A stretch of 64,000 bases of DNA from Amblyornis subalaris (GCA_018881555.1 JACAXG010000264.1:13775-77774); one strand, 5' to 3'. Shown: positions 12,401-27,153, counted from the stretch's first letter. Notes: generated from the letters alone by a model not told the origin. Numbers and translations are program-made.

Positions 12401-15400
12401 GCAACTGGGATTCTCACAAACACTCAGAGCCAGTTTACTTAAGTTAGATCAGGGCTAGAAATCCCTATTTATACTATATTTTCTGAAAAAAATCCAGTTT
12501 TCTAAAAGCAAGTGCACAAACTCCACAGTAATTAAAATCCTTGGTATTTTTTTTCCGAGAAACTCTTTGAAAGAAGTTTCCAGCAAAAATACTTATTCTT
12601 AAACAAGTAAGTATTTAAATTGATATTTGGAGTTCAAAATTCAAACATAAGTTCACCCCTCAAGCTTGTTAAGGAATTCGGAACAAAAATACAAGTAAGT
12701 AAATAACACCTTCCTCAAGACTATATAAAATAGTAATAAATGGAGAGGAATCTGTCTCTCTAGCGAAACTTTCCCACAGTCAGCTGGGCTGCCTTGACTC
12801 GGCTGAGCCTACTGACAGCAGGGAGGGTGGGAGCCATCAGAGCAGATGTAGATGCCTAGCGACGGAGTGAAATAGCCATTTCCAGGACAGGCCTTGTCCC
12901 AGAGCAGCTGTCTGAAATAGATCAGACACATTGCAACTCCTGAAATACTTTCTCCTTTTCATCTCCAGAGCAAGCCTGGGTGGCAGGCTCTGAAGAAGGA
13001 GTTTGGATGATGTAGGGGTTGTCCTCAAAGGCAGGTGGTGCAGATTCCAGCCAGGAACAAGATGGCTCTTTATATCAATCCACTGCAGTAGCATGCGGCT
13101 GTGCCAGAAACGGGACAAACTCCACACCAAAGGCATGTGGGAGGTTTGCTCTGCTACTCCTTTCTATGTTCATTCTCAATGTATTGATAATCTCTGACAT
13201 TTATGATATTAATAATTCATAGTATCAAACTGTTATAGTACCTTAAGATAGCCACCGTCTCATATTTCCCTGCCTCCAGAAATACCTCCCCAGGGACCAT
13301 TTGGAGGCATCACACTGCCAGCACATTGTCTCCCTGAGTTTGGCTGCTGTACCCAAGCGTTCCTTCTTCTCTGCAGATCCCAGCTGAGGAGCTCTGAGTT
13401 TACCATCTTATTAATCCCCTGGTACCTGGTCCTCCACCTTGCACTGCTAGATGCAATTTGATTCCTGCTACTTTCATCCTCTGGGTTCCTGATTACCACC
13501 CCACCAGCTGCCCCTGGACCAACAAAACCTCATAAGTTTGTGTCAACACCAAATTTAATTGGTACCCTCACTTACGGAGGTCATTACCGAAGGGCTGACC
13601 CCAGACCAGATGTTTTCTTTAAGTCAGACATAATAAAAAGGATACCCACATTGTTGGATTCTTTTTCCCAAACCGTAGCTTGAAAGTATTCTAGTCCTTA
13701 GACAGTCACTGGCAAATTATNCCATGCCATACTAAAAGAATAATTTTATGAATTGTTCTTTTTAAAAACAAAGTCCGTATAAAGGATCTCAGTACTATGT
13801 AGCATTATACCAGTAAAATTCTGTATTTGTTGTGTGTATTAATGCATCAAACTGGCATTTTCCTATAGAAATCTTCCAGAATTGCAGTATGACACAAAAG
13901 TATTGTAGTCCTGATTACTAATACCTTGCCAACCATCTCAGCATATTGAGATCATAATTGTTTACCATTCAGCCTCCATAGCAACACTGAATGTAAATAT
14001 GTTTCCTAATATTCTTATAAATGGAGATTACGACTTTGCACATTCCAGCTGCGAACATGCCAGGAGAAGAAACAGGGACTCCATCTGCTATTGTGTTTGT
14101 TCAGTTGGCTGAAAAAAACAAACACCAATTTAAAGGAATATTTCATTAAAGAAAAGGGATTTTATTCGTTGAAAAAATTCAAGTTTTTGATCAGCTTTTG
14201 GTAATTTCCTAGTCCGTTTGGAGCAGCTGCTGGGCAGGATACCAGCATTGATTTCTCTGGTTTTGCTGCAATTGCTTCTTTGTCTAAGTATATTAATCAC
14301 CAGGATCAGTGTCGTACTGTCAGATTTCTGTCCGGGGTGTCCCTTGCAAAGCCACACCTACCCCGCAGAGCCAGGCACTGTCAGTGCTCACCGTCAGCTG
14401 CTCACAGCAGCAAAGGCAGCCCCACAGAAATGCTGAATTAGCATGGGAGGTGGGAAGTGCTGAATGCACTGAGAACAAACACTCATCCATCATCCCATAG
14501 GTCCAGCAAGGAGTGCCAGGCTCTCTGTTTCACAGTTTCTGTATTCTGCCCTCGATGTTTAACAAACAGCAGCATCACACTGAGATATTTTATAAACCTT
14601 CCCAGTCCATCAGCAATTATGTGAGTTTTGGCTCCTTTGTGGAGGTGACTGGAGGCTGTACTTTGAATGAGTTTCCCTGTGACTTCTGTCAGGAGCTAGC
14701 TGGGAGTTTCTTGCACTAGGGAAACATTAAGAGAATCCAAAAGAGAAATTAGCTGCTAGCAAGAAAAAACTGTCATAAGAAAATGTATGCTACTGGGGCC
14801 TGTTTCTCTTCTCCTTCCCAACAGCTCTGTGCCATGTTAACCATTGCAGGCTCAGATGAGATACTCCTGATGCAAAAGGGTATAAAGGAGCTCGCAAGTA
14901 GGTTCTTGTTTCTCTCTCCTCTAATTTCTTTGCATAACAAAGCAAGTACTTGATTTGGCGATGTGAGCAGTACCTGTGTACTTCCTAAAAGCAATTAAGG
15001 AACCAAATTTAAGAACCATCAAACGGGCTCTGCCAACCCCCGAGAGGCAGTGATATTTAAACATGTAAAGGCAAGATAGTTGCTTCCTCATCACATTGCA
15101 GGGATGGAATTAAAGGTTCCGGATATATGTCTTGACTGACAAAATCAAGAATTAAGCCTAACATATCCGGTCCCAACATCGGGAAAACTGACTTGTCTTG
15201 CAGGCACCTGGAGGGGCAAATGCATGCGGGAGAAGCATGATGTTGTCACACATTAGGCCATTCTCTTTTCTCATTCTCTTCTGTGAATATTATGAGCCTG
15301 ATTAGGAAGAATGAATACTACTGCTCACAGATTTGCCCTGTCCTTTGGTAAGCGGCACCCGGATGCTCTGGGCTTCCCCCTAAGCACTGCTAGTAGTGGT

Positions 15401-18400
15401 GTGTCTGATTCAGAAGCTGCAAGGAACAACCTGCAGCCAATGTGCTTACACTTCTGCAAAGAGGACACCTGGAAAGTGATGCAAATTCAGGTATCAGTGG
15501 CTCCCATAATTCTTTCTAGGCAGGAAGGATGATCAAAAGACCTAATGGGTCTTTTCAGTCTGGAATATCTATAACCCTGAAAATAACGCTGAGTTGATAT
15601 CCTAAAATAGTACTTTGGGGCATTACTGGGCATGTCCAAGCAGTGGAGGAAGGTACAGATGTGGCACATTGTCCCCAAATGCAGTCTCATGCCTGAAAGC
15701 CTGGCAGGGAGGTGACTGTGCCAGCCAGCTGCCTGTAGCCTGCTCAGCACCCTGCCAGGCACAGCTGAGAAGGTCCCAGTTCCAGAACAGGGTCAACGGG
15801 AGTTCAGCACTTGCTGGGTGACACTCTGCTCCATGCCACAGACGTGCCTCTTCTCCTGCCTTGCTCCACCAGCAACGTGATGCTTCTGACCTCCCAGAAA
15901 TACCACCTTGACAGGTCTTCGTGAAAACCAGGTATGACAGCAGTGGGAGCATTAGAATGAATAGCAAGACAAGATAATTTCCAGGCCTTGTTATAATGGA
16001 GAAAAAGCCATCAGGAAAAGGGGCAGGAACATGCTGCTACTGCTGGGAGCAATAGGCCAGCATGATACCAGGACATTGTCAGCACAGCACCTTTCCAAAA
16101 CTAAGACTAAGGCTGGGGTTGGGAAGACCAAGCTCTCCAGTCTTGGTCACCCATAGTTGTTTCTTGACTCATAGTCCCTTGCAAGCAGAGGTATGTGCTG
16201 TCCTTGAGTTTTGCCTCCCAACCCACAGACTCATATGCCAATCTGCCTGCCCGTGGGATCTGTGACCAGCTGCAGGTAGCTGGTCAAAGCCATTCAGCAA
16301 GGTGGCTCCTTCCCTGTGCCATGGCCTCTCATGAACTTAATGTGTTACACATTAGGTCTGATGTGTTAAGATAAGCCCATGTGTTCACTGCATGGCCCAG
16401 CACAGTGATATCTTCCAAGTGGAAAAGAAGACATCGGTGTGGCGGGGAACCAGGAGCTCAGGTTGGAGCTAGGCAGTAAGCACCTCTGGGGTGACCACAG
16501 AAAGAGAAGCAGAGCAGCTACATCACTATGGCAAGGTCTGGATAAGTTCACTTGCTTAAACACTTCTCAGCAATGATGAGGACATCACACGTAGTTAATA
16601 TATGGGGGAAAAAAGCATTTTATCAACCTGTGATTTTATGCAAACTAATCAATAAATGGTGTTTGAATGGTAGCATTTCTAAATTCCTAAACTGGTAGCA
16701 TCCCTGCAGTCTGATGTTAGCAGAGCCTTGTACTCAGCCCAAACCCCATCTGTCATTCTGTCTGTAATTTAGTCTTGCTCAAAAGATGAAACATCTTTTC
16801 AAAATTCATAACAGTTAGGGAAATGGAAATAGCTACATTTCTATTCAGCCTCTTTTAATATTTTTCTTTGGCTGTCTGCCCCCTGGCCCATTCTGAGAGC
16901 ATAATAACCACTAGGAATAGCTATTTCAACAAGCATCTCTTGATTCTCTGGTGCTTGGTTAAGGACAGACCTGTGCAATTCCTTTCCCTTCACCCTCCTG
17001 TGAACAGATGAAGAATATGATTTTGCTGTGGTTTTCTGAAAATTTAGGATTTCACTTCAGCCCTTCCAGGCTTGCCCTGTAGACACTTACATGTGAATGA
17101 TTTCTACTCAACAGTTCGTTGTAATTGAGAAAAAAGAAAAAAGTCACTCTGCGTATTTAAGAAAGAAAATGACCTTTTATCTACAGTGGAGCAGGGATCT
17201 TTCCTTTGATCTTACTCCTGAGAATGTTGCAAAATAATAGTAGGAGAATCCTATCCATATGCCCACATTTTTGTTAGCAGCCTGGGTGGGACTCTGCATA
17301 TTCAGCAGGGTTTTGCAGCCATTAATGAGCACTGATTTTGCTAGGTTGGGGGAGAAAAGTATGCCTCCCCTCCTCCCACCAGTCAGTACCTGTCATTTTC
17401 TAGCTAAGCTCTGCAAACAGTCGTGTGCCTGATTCTCTTTCCCCAAAAGCCATCTCTCCTCCCTTCATTGCCTGGTCTCACACTAATGCCATGGCCCTGT
17501 CTCCCTCCTTGAACAGCTGTCTCCTGCAAGCTCCGTCTCTGCATTTATTTTTCTTTGGTGCAGCCTTGGAATGTCTTGATGCCAAGTTTTTGTCAAGGTT
17601 GTCCAACCAGCCTGGAGTGCAACTACACACAGACCTTGACTGCTGTCTTCAAGGTCCTGCTTTTATTATTAGACCTTGCCCACTGTTTGGCTACCATTTT
17701 TGAAATCCAGCGTTTGAAATTGAAATGTTAGCTCCACCTCGGCTTTCCTATTACACAAACCAGGTGGAAATCTGCTGATCAGAACTCCTATGTACTTATA
17801 CTGGGCTAGGATTTCAGCTAGGATTTCGGCTGTCTCTTTGAAACACATCTCTCAGTACTGGACACTTGCCACACACACTTCTGGGGAGGTCAGTCCTTGG
17901 GAAAGGTCACTGGCAGCTTCCAACCCACCTATTTTATTGTTTCTTGCGTTTCTGAAATCCTGTTCTGACAACGCACTGGAGTACAAAGATAACCTTTGGT
18001 CTTCAACCAGTATCCTGCAATGAAACCTTGTCCCAAAGTGTATCACTGGATTTTCATGAGGGCAGCATACACAGAGCAATCCCACCTCAGAGTAACGCAA
18101 GTTTAAATACTGAAGAATGCAGCGTTTCTTTGATGATGTCTGTCACAGTCTGCCACTGTAAATACACAGGAACACACTGCCAGCAGTGGGAAAAGACAGA
18201 TGCCCACCACGCCTGCCAGTGCTTGTGCAGACTGTGTGCAGCACAGAGCCCACCTCCACTCCCTCTGAGCTCTCTCTCCAGTCGTGCAGCAGGAGCTGTG
18301 CTGTGTGCCAGGGCGAGCAGCGGGATTTTGCTACATTCCACTTAGCTCTGTAGCTGAGATGGTTTAGAAAGATCTGGGTCAGGTTCAAAGGAAAAGTACT

Positions 18401-20774
18401 TTAGCAGTCAAAGCACTCATTTTTTTTTCAGAATGCATTTGTGAAAACAAGGCATAATATACAGCCAGGAGAATCTCTCACCCTGTTGTCAGCAGAGCTC
18501 AGGGACCCTGGAAAGGGCACAGCTTCTTGTCCTGCAGTCTATCCTGCTAGGACACTATGGCTCTGACTCATACAGTGCTACAAAAGAACCCAAAGAGAGC
18601 AAAAGAAAGGAATGCAGAGACCAAGTGCTTTCTCCTGTACTACCAATACCTTACTGGGTCACTCTGTGCCTGTTACTGTACCTTTCTGAGATTTTTTCCT
18701 GTTGATAAAAATGAAGCTGGTGTTACAAATTTCCTCACCAGGTCCTTCAACTGATCAGTAATGCATCTGCATCAGCCCAGTTTTGTCATCTTTAATGTTA
18801 TGTTTGCATACCTGGATCCTATGGTCTGTATTTACTTCTGGCCTGACCTCCATGGTCCTATTCCCTTTGTATCCAGGATAATCACAAGCATCTGCTACCC
18901 ACAGTTAGCAGCTTTTGCAGATTATGCAGCTTCTGAGAGAGTGTTGGCCTATTTTATTTTGTCAATAGAAAGACAGAGGCTATGTTTACCACCCGACTGC
19001 TGCAATGCCCTCTGAAATGTATTTAGGCAAATCTGTGTGTCTTGTGTTTTTGTACTCTGCCAGGCACAGAAACAGAGAGGAAAGCAAACTCCATGAAGAA
19101 AGGGAAAAACTTAGTTTGCCAGCTATTGAATGTCTATCGTAACCTTATCTTGATACAAGGAATAAATAATAAATTTCGGGTGCTTTGTAGGATGACACTG
19201 CATTAGAACTGGGTACTTCAAAATAGCCCAGAAAAAAGGGAGCCAAGACAGTGCTGCATGACACTGGTGGTCTGGAAGGTAACAAACAAGCGAGGTTGTA
19301 TGGATTGGGATCCCAGTTTTGCAGGTCAGGGCCAGCTCTTCTTTTGCAGGTGAAGTCCAGCTCTCAGAAAAAAAAGACAAGGAACCTGAGAGAGTGCTGT
19401 GACACGTGGCTGAGTCAAAGACAAAACACCTATTTATTCAGAAGGACAAATTATCTTTTTTTTTCTTTTTTCCTTTTTTTCACCACGGGGAAATACAGGA
19501 TAATTCTCTTGGTAACACTTCAGTTATCTGCAGATTCACTGGTGTGCATGGGCTCAGCATCTTCCCCTGTGAAAGCTGAGGGCTGCAGTAATGAAGAGAG
19601 CAGCCAGCAGTGTGAGAAAGGTAAGAGTTCGCCTGTCAGAAGGTGATAATAGCAGGGAAAAGGAGATTTTAGGAATTCAGGTCCATGGGTAACTGGTTCA
19701 ACATATATTTCATAAAAAGACTTTTAGATCCTAAGTTGTACTCATTTCTGAGTAGTTCATATTACCACACTTTGCCTTTCATATTTGCTTGCTTGCCAGG
19801 TTATACTAGTGGTTAAAAAGACCTTGCCTCTAAGGCTTTCTGTGCCCACTATGCTGCTGCCCAAAATGGCAATATTCTCGCCTGTTCCTGATGCACTTTT
19901 TCTTCTATGGGATAGAAGTAACTTCTAAAAACCAGACATTTAAATAATCAGCTAAAATGAACACTTTCATCATATTGACCAAATCTTCTATTCCTATTTT
20001 CATTTTCCATATTTTATTTTTGTATGTAGCATCCATAGACACAGCCTCAAAATATCAAAAGGAGATAGTAGTAGTAGTTAAAGACAGTATTGTGACTATT
20101 ACTTAATGGCAGTTTACATTTAATTTTCATGGAAACTCATTAGTAGTGCAGGAATCTTTTAGATCACCTTCTGAAGGGTAGTTCCAAACAATTTATGTTC
20201 CAGTGTCCTGGCTGTCCAGCTTTTGAAGTCCATTCAGCTTTTAAAAGTTGGATTAAACAGCTATGTAAGACAAACAAGAAGGTAATTTGTATTACCTCCT
20301 TTTAGCTGTCTGAAAAGCTATCCCACCACAGAAAGACAGACCCTGTCCAAACCCTGCAACCTAATTCTTTCTTCGGTGAAATAGTTGAGAAGATTGGACA
20401 AAAATTTTGCCCAAAAAACCTTAACAGAATACCCGAAAATAATTTGATGATCTGCTGAACCAAGGTGTTTATCATCTTGTCTGTCTTGAATTTGTTTGCA
20501 CTCACAGCCATAGATTTATATCAGAAATTTGTCATTGGAACATGCATCTGAGACACATTACATGGTGACATCCTGTCAGCTGTGTCATTGTGTTTCACAT
20601 CTTAAAGTGCAGATGTGCAACTGAGCAAGGCACACCTTTTAACACAGCAAGGATTGCAGTAAATGACAACATAGAGTCCATATATAGTATGCTACATTAA
20701 AAAGAAACAATAAAAAAATGGACTATTTCTAAAAACTGAAGTGGCTCTTTCTTTGCAAAAATGTTGTAACAGCG

Positions 20775-21110
20775 TGGTAGATTGACCTTGGCTGGTCGCC
20801 ATGTTCCCTCCAAAGCTGCTCTATCCCCCCCTCTCCTCAGCTGGACAGAATACAATCAAAGACTCCTGGCTGGAGACAAGCACAGAGAGCGAGCACTCAC
20901 CTGTTACTGTCACAGGCAAAACAGACTTGATATGGGGAAATTAATTGAATTTATTGCCAATCAGATCAGAGTAGGGTAATGAGAAACAAAACTAAATCAT
21001 AAATCACCTTCCCCCACTTCTTCCCAGGCTTAACTTCACTCCTGATTCCTCCTCTCCTCCAGCAGTGCAGGGAGACGGGGAATGGAGGTTGTGGTCAGTT
21101 CACTCCAAAA
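20775..21110 (-). mobile_element. LTR-like fragment, second endogenous retrovirus family
   Basis: Opens with TGGTAGATTGACCTTGGCTG and resembles a GC-rich neoavian LTR family I recall, with an inverted polyadenylation signal at 20950-20955. Similarity fades after about 21110, so this copy is truncated or internally deleted; unrelated-looking sequence up to 21825 may hold further debris. Family assignment is from memory. Confidence 0.5.
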
Positions 21111-21825
21111 CCTCGCCATGCAAACCCAATACAAACAGTGTCAAAGAATCCAGACAGATATGCAGATGCTGATATTCCTGTGCCTCTCAGTGTACTCCTC
21201 TCCTCAAGCTGCAGATTGAGCATTTAATTTTTTCATTCTCACCTACAGATGCCCCAGACTCAATTCTTGTACACATGCAGAATAAGAAACAACAGCATCG
21301 GTTTTGACAGTTTTGTGCTTCTGAAAACCAAGCTGCTGGGGAGAAAACAAAATTCCACCATTTTCATAGCTGCTCATCAGGGGTCACCCCCACAGGCCTC
21401 AGGCAAGAGCAAAGGGGTGCAGTGAACTGCTGCTGACCAAGGGCACAGGACACAGTCTTGCCAGTGCAGTGTGGAACCTGGTACAGATTCATTTGCCCTG
21501 CGAGAAGCATACATTATATATTATGCCAAGACATGGCAAAAATTAGTGGCTCTGAATGCCTTCTCACTTTGGAAACCCCTTGTCACATCTCAGGTAGCTA
21601 CACGCAGTATCAAGGTGGAGTTTCAGGATGGATTATTAGTTTCTTGCCCTCCTTCCCAGTATGTCCCTTTGGGACTCCTAGTGAGAGATTTTGCAAGAGG
21701 ACCTTTAATTTGAGATGCACTACAGAAATGTGAGATTACATAGCAACTCCCTAATGGAAGATATTCCTCTTCCTCACCACCTGCAGGAATAGTTTCAAGC
21801 CCAGTAACTTGCTCTTGTTGCCAGC

Positions 21826-22415
21826 TGTTGTGGTTTAACCCCAGCCAGGAGATAAGCCGCATGCAGCCGCTCATTCACTCCCCCACCAGAAGGATCGAGG
21901 AGAGAATTAGAAGGGTAAAAACTGGAATACTCGTGGGTCAAGATAAAGAAAGTTCAATAGAGAAAGCAAAAACCACACACAAGCAAAGCACAACAAAGAA
22001 TCAATTCACTGCTTCCCATGGGCAGGCAGGTGTTCGGCCATCTCCAGGAGAGCCCCATCACGTATAACAGTGACTTGGGAAGACAAAGGTCACCACTCCA
22101 AATGTCCCCCACTTCCTCTTTCTTCCCCCCATTTTATATAGCTGAGCATGATATCATCTGGTCTGGAATATCCCTTTGGTCAGCTGGGGTCACCTGTCCT
22201 GGCTGTATCCCCTCCCAACCTCCCATGCACCTCCAGCCTCCTCACATCGTGGCAGTATGAAAGGAGAAAGAAATGGCCTTGGCTCTGTGTAAGCCCTGCT
22301 CAGCAATAACAAAAACATCTCTATACTATCAACACTGTGTTCAGCATAAATCCAAAACACAGCCCCATACCAGCAACTGTGAAGAAAATTAACTCTACCC
22401 CAGCCAAACCCAGCA
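21826..22415 (-). mobile_element. Solo LTR of an endogenous retrovirus, antisense orientation
   Basis: About 590 bp, starting TGTTGTGGTTTAACCCCAGC, the inverted 3' end of the family also present at 2445-3025. The CRE here has decayed to TGATATCA and the polyadenylation signal is lost. CCAGC stands just before the left end and again near the right end (22410-22414), a possible target-site duplication, though the right boundary is ambiguous. No retroviral genes adjoin it. Confidence 0.8.
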
Positions 22416-22519
22416 TATTAGTGCTGACAGACTAGGAAATTAATGTTTGAAAATATGAAGTGCCCTCTAACCTATGAGCTTTCCTATCAAGCTGACATAC
22501 AGTAATGGTGCAAAACCAC

Positions 22520-23131
22520 CAAACGTGTCCTAGGCTGCATCCAAAGTAGCGTGGCCAGCACATCAAGGGAGGTGATTCTGCCCCTCTACTCTGCTCTGGT
22601 TAGATCACACCTGGAGTGCTTCATCCAGCTCTGGAGCCCCTGGCACAGGAAAGACATGGACCTGTTGAAGCAAGGCTAGAGGAAAGTCACAAAAATTATC
22701 AGAGGGCTGGAGCATCTCACCTATGAGAACAGGCTGAGAGAGTTGAGACTGTTCAGCTTGGAGAAGATAAGGCTCCAGGGAGGCACCTTCCAGTGCATAA
22801 AGGGGGCTTACAACAAGAAAGCTGGAGAGGGACTTTTTACACGGGCATGTAGTAGTAGGACAAGGGGGAATGGCTTCAAACTGAAAGGCAGCAGGTTTAG
22901 GTTAGATATTAGGAAGAAATTCTGTACTGTGGAGGTGATGAGACACCTTCAGATGATGGACCAGATTGCCCAGAGAAGCTGTGGATGCCCCATCCCTGGA
23001 AGTGTTCAAGGCCAGGTTGGATGGAGCTTTCAGCAACCTGGTCTAGTGCATGGCATACCTGCCTATGGCAGGGGAGTTGGAACAGGGTCTTTAAGGTCCC
23101 TTCCAACCCAAACCATTCTATGACTCTATGA
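22520..23131 (+). mobile_element. CR1 LINE, 5'-truncated, sense
   Basis: About 610 bp of the CR1 3' region: GGTGATTCTGCCCCTCTACT, the AGGCTGAGAGAGTTG block, CCCATCCCTGGAAGTGTTCA, CCTTCCAACCCAAACCATTC, and the diagnostic TTCTATGACTCTATGA terminus at 23116-23131. Reverse transcriptase is absent, as in most CR1 copies. It lies 105 bp beyond the antisense LTR. Confidence 0.92.
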
Positions 23132-26100
23132 AAATCCAGTAGCCTGCAGATAGACACTCTTGGCTTCCAGTGNCATCAGTCTGGCACCTGTTCTGAGCTC
23201 CAAATTCTCCTGAAAATGTAAATGGAGATGGTGAGGATGAGAGATAAATGCAAAACGGGTGTCATTTTTTTGCATCAAAATGATAAAATTAACTCATTTT
23301 TAGCAAGAACTTTCATTCAAGATTAATTTCAACTATGAGAGACAAGTACATTGCTACTAAGGGAATTTTTTTTTTAATCAGGAAAGGAAATAGAGTAACA
23401 GAGAAATTCCAGGATAACATAAAGCCATTTAATTAAACTATAGCATTCCATATAAGTTTGTTGTGGTTTTTTTTTCTGTGTGTGCTTGAGATGNTTCCAG
23501 CCAAAAATCTGGCAATTTATAAATAAACAGATCAACGTATTGTGAACATCTTTTTCCTTTCCAAGAGCGGATATAGAAACAACAACCTAAAAGGGAACAG
23601 AATGATCTCTACAACTGCTGCAAGGACTGTCTGTTCAAAGTTGGAATTATGGGATTCTAATGCATCATCTGACCTCGGTCATTGAAAGAACGAAATGAAG
23701 CAAAAAGCCCAGATATATTTTTCATGCTTAAAATAATTAATAATTTACAGGAACCCCATGCAACGTGTGATAGTATACTAGCACAACAAGAAGCACATGA
23801 TGTCTGCGCATGGTGAGAGGAGATGGGCTCTTACCTGGCTGCACCTTTGGCTGGTGCTTCCCCTGAGTCTGAGCCTTGTCTAGATAAGGACAGCAGAACA
23901 TCTACTCTGGAGTTATTGGCTGAGGTGAAGAAGTTCTCCTTCCTGCTTCTCCCTGACAAAAGAGTTTTTCCCAATGTTCACACAGGATCAGACCTTTGCT
24001 AGGCCTACTGAGGAACCTCAGCCATTACAATCTACATGAAGAAAAGGTGTAAAAAAGGAAACTACATCATTACCACTATAGAGAGAAGGAACAAAAGCCC
24101 AGAAGATGCAGAGCATGAGGAATTAAATCTCAGCTTGCTGAGTCCAAGACCATCACTGAAATATCTGCCCAGTCTTTCTCTCTGCAAAAACACTGGCTGT
24201 TATTCTCAATTTTATGATTCCAAAACTAAACTATGCCAAAACTTTTGTGGGGCATCTGTGTGTGAACATGTGTCTGCCACTGAGCAGAGAGAAGAGGAAA
24301 GGTGCAAAAGAAAAGAGTGTGAGACAGAGAAGGAACTGAGAATAAAATACTAATANAGTACTGTCACTGCCATCAACAGTACAGAGTGCCAGTATCAGCA
24401 TTGTGCATTACCTTTACTTTTGCGATAAGGCAATTGAAGAAGGATATATCAACAAGTGCTGTGGAGTACTGAGCTCAGGGATCTTGGTTTCTTTTAGACT
24501 CATTGTAACTGCGAGCACTCATTGAAGGCTACATCAAAACTGGGTCATTGATAAATTCTCTCTTCTACCTGGAGTGTTTTGTTACCTGATAAGAGAAAGG
24601 GGGTTCTTCCTGTGGTCTTGCTTATGTCCCCATGTGGCTGGTTTACAGAACTGGCAGGAACTGTTACTTCTCTGTTTTCCACTCCTCTCTTGACTTAGCT
24701 AAAATCCACCAGTGGCTTACAACGTAGAGAGGGAGGAATGGGACAGGCAAGAGAGAGACTGGTGGGCAGGCATACGAAAAGTGTGAGCTCATATGTATGA
24801 TTTCCTTCAGAGAAGAAGCTAGGATTGTCTGCGTTTGTTTCCTAATGTTTGACATCACGGAAGTGAAGATTTAAAATGATTCACAAAAAAACTGCATCTA
24901 GGCATGGCATTGTATATTTTCACACAGCCCATTTCTTCTCTCTTTAACATGTCTCATCCTAAAATAATGGTGCTAAATGGCACTAAGGAGGAAAAACCTT
25001 ACCCAGACAAATTGCTTGACTGCTAAAAATCCATTCTACNTGCACACCATCTCTGCTCATCTAGCATGAACTGAAAATCACATGAATCAGGGAAAAACAC
25101 ACTTTGCCTGTCTGCCTGCCTTCCTCATTAGAAACCATGAGGGTGAAAAGAATTAAAGGCACAAATCTTTATTGCTTAGGGTTATTTGTTGCTTCTCCAG
25201 AGAATTATTACTAAATGGACTCACCTTGCTAAGTTTACTCTTANAAGGAAGGATCACTTGTACAGGCCACTTGCAATGTGAATTCCAGCACTGGAAGTGC
25301 TTACCCATGTGGATATAAAGCTGTAGAAAAAGGAACACAAACAAAGTCTGGAAGTCCAGGGAATTTCCTTGTACTTAATGCTCAGAAAATATAATTGTGG
25401 CCTATCAGGCAATGCAGCTTTATTAAATTTCATTGATTGGGAATAAAAGAGAATTGAGAAAAACATGGGTGAATAGCAAAAGCAGTGTCCTGTGAGAGTT
25501 GAAAGGAAGGACGTGCTCAGTCTGACAATATTCTCACTTAAAGGAACTAAGTACCCATTTTACTTCAGCTGCTCCATATTTTTTCTTACACACTACTACT
25601 GCAAATCCTTATTTTTTTTTTTAGTTCTCCTAAGGTACTATGAGCTCAATAGCATTCTTAGAGGGATTCTGACTCCTTTATCCTTCCCATGAAATAGGAT
25701 GCTCCTCTGAGCAGAAGTAGGTAGCATGTTTCCTTCCCACCACCCTTGTTCCTCTCATTGGCTATTTAATTAAAGTTTGATTTATTTAAAGGATTTAGGA
25801 GCTGCTTAAATAAAAATAATTTAAAACCACATTTTGAAAAATAGCTAAATTCAAAATGAAGACAACTCATCTTCTCCTCCTCCAAAAAATCCAAAATGCA
25901 AGTTATGTTTTTGCCTTGAGCTCAATCCTTTCACCGTCTCCCTGACGTGCCTGGGACGCAATCCACTCCAGACCGACCCTCAAACATCTCTGTGGCTTTG
26001 GGTTGGGAGATTTTTCAGGCCATGAACACCCTTTCCCTAAGAACCATGCTACTCTGGGGAGCAGAGGGAGAGTTTTGGCATGTGACCGTCCTCTCCTGAG

Positions 26101-27153
26101 CATCTCTGCTGCTGATTTGAGAATGCAAATAAAACATTTCCTGCATTGGGAAAAATTAACACCTTGAGTGGCTTCCCTCTCTGAGCAGGTAATTATTTTT
26201 TGAAAAATTCTCACATTTATTTGATCAGTCCTAGTTCTATTTCATTCAAGACAACACCTGCCTCCATGTCACTGCACAAACATTAACTTTCCACTAAATT
26301 TTGAATAGAAAGTGAGAGAAATTTTACCCAACAACCAGAACAGATAATTCTTATGCTGAATTCTTCTGAAGACTTCTGTCCCTCTCTAAGAGCTTTTTGC
26401 AAGTTTTTGTGGGATTTTGGTCCTAACTCCTCACATTTCTGTTAGTACTATTATTGCTAAAGAAAAGGAAACAATAGCAATCATAGTAATTGTAATAATA
26501 ATAAAAGTAATGATAATTAATAAAAATTGTGATGTCTTACATCTTTCAGTCTATAAAACCAGATTTCAGCTTTCTCTTTTTTTTTTCACTCATTTTCGTT
26601 TCTGGCTTTCCTTCTATTTTTTTCTTCTATCATGAATCTACTATCTCATTAATTCCTTTTCCTATCAATTTCTTGCCTCATTTCACTTTGGCCTTGTAAC
26701 TCACACACTGGACATTTAGTTGCTGTTCCTGATCTTTGTTTCTCACACTAAAAAGAACAACTCTTCGGTTCCTCTGGAACCTTCTAAAGACCATTGCTCA
26801 TCTCGCATGCAAAGATGAATAAAAACTTTGATAATAACAAAGACTGAGTTAATATCTTCTTGGATCTGTTGGCTTCCAGCAGTCTTTCCCAACTGGATAA
26901 ATGTGTTCATTTCAATATAACCATTAATCACATGCTTATAATTCTTTGTTGCACAGAACCACTACCCAGTTAAATACGCAGAAAGAGCACTGAATTATGC
27001 AGGACTACAGAAAAAGAAAAGGAAAGGCAAAAATCCTATAATTATACTAAAATAATATAAAGCATTTCAATGCACACAGAACTATGTTTTGTTCCTACGT
27101 TTACTGGAGCTTGGTGGGACTTTGTGAAGAAGATATTAAAATGACAAAGCCAT

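Larger units (their letters stand above)
3026..20774. other. Intergenic, no supported gene
   Basis: About 17.7 kb. Only a CR1 fragment (3615) and a CA microsatellite (9412) stand out. Scattered ORFs of 60-157 codons are of the size expected by chance and show no domain I recognise. C/T-rich stretches lie around 3200-3450 and 6500-7100. Confidence 0.6.

Noticed and set aside
21828..22260. ORFs of about 80 codons on the + strand
   Set aside because: They lie wholly inside the antisense LTR and are not genes.
22743..23123. 126-codon + strand ORF
   Set aside because: Lies in the non-coding 3' region of the CR1 element.
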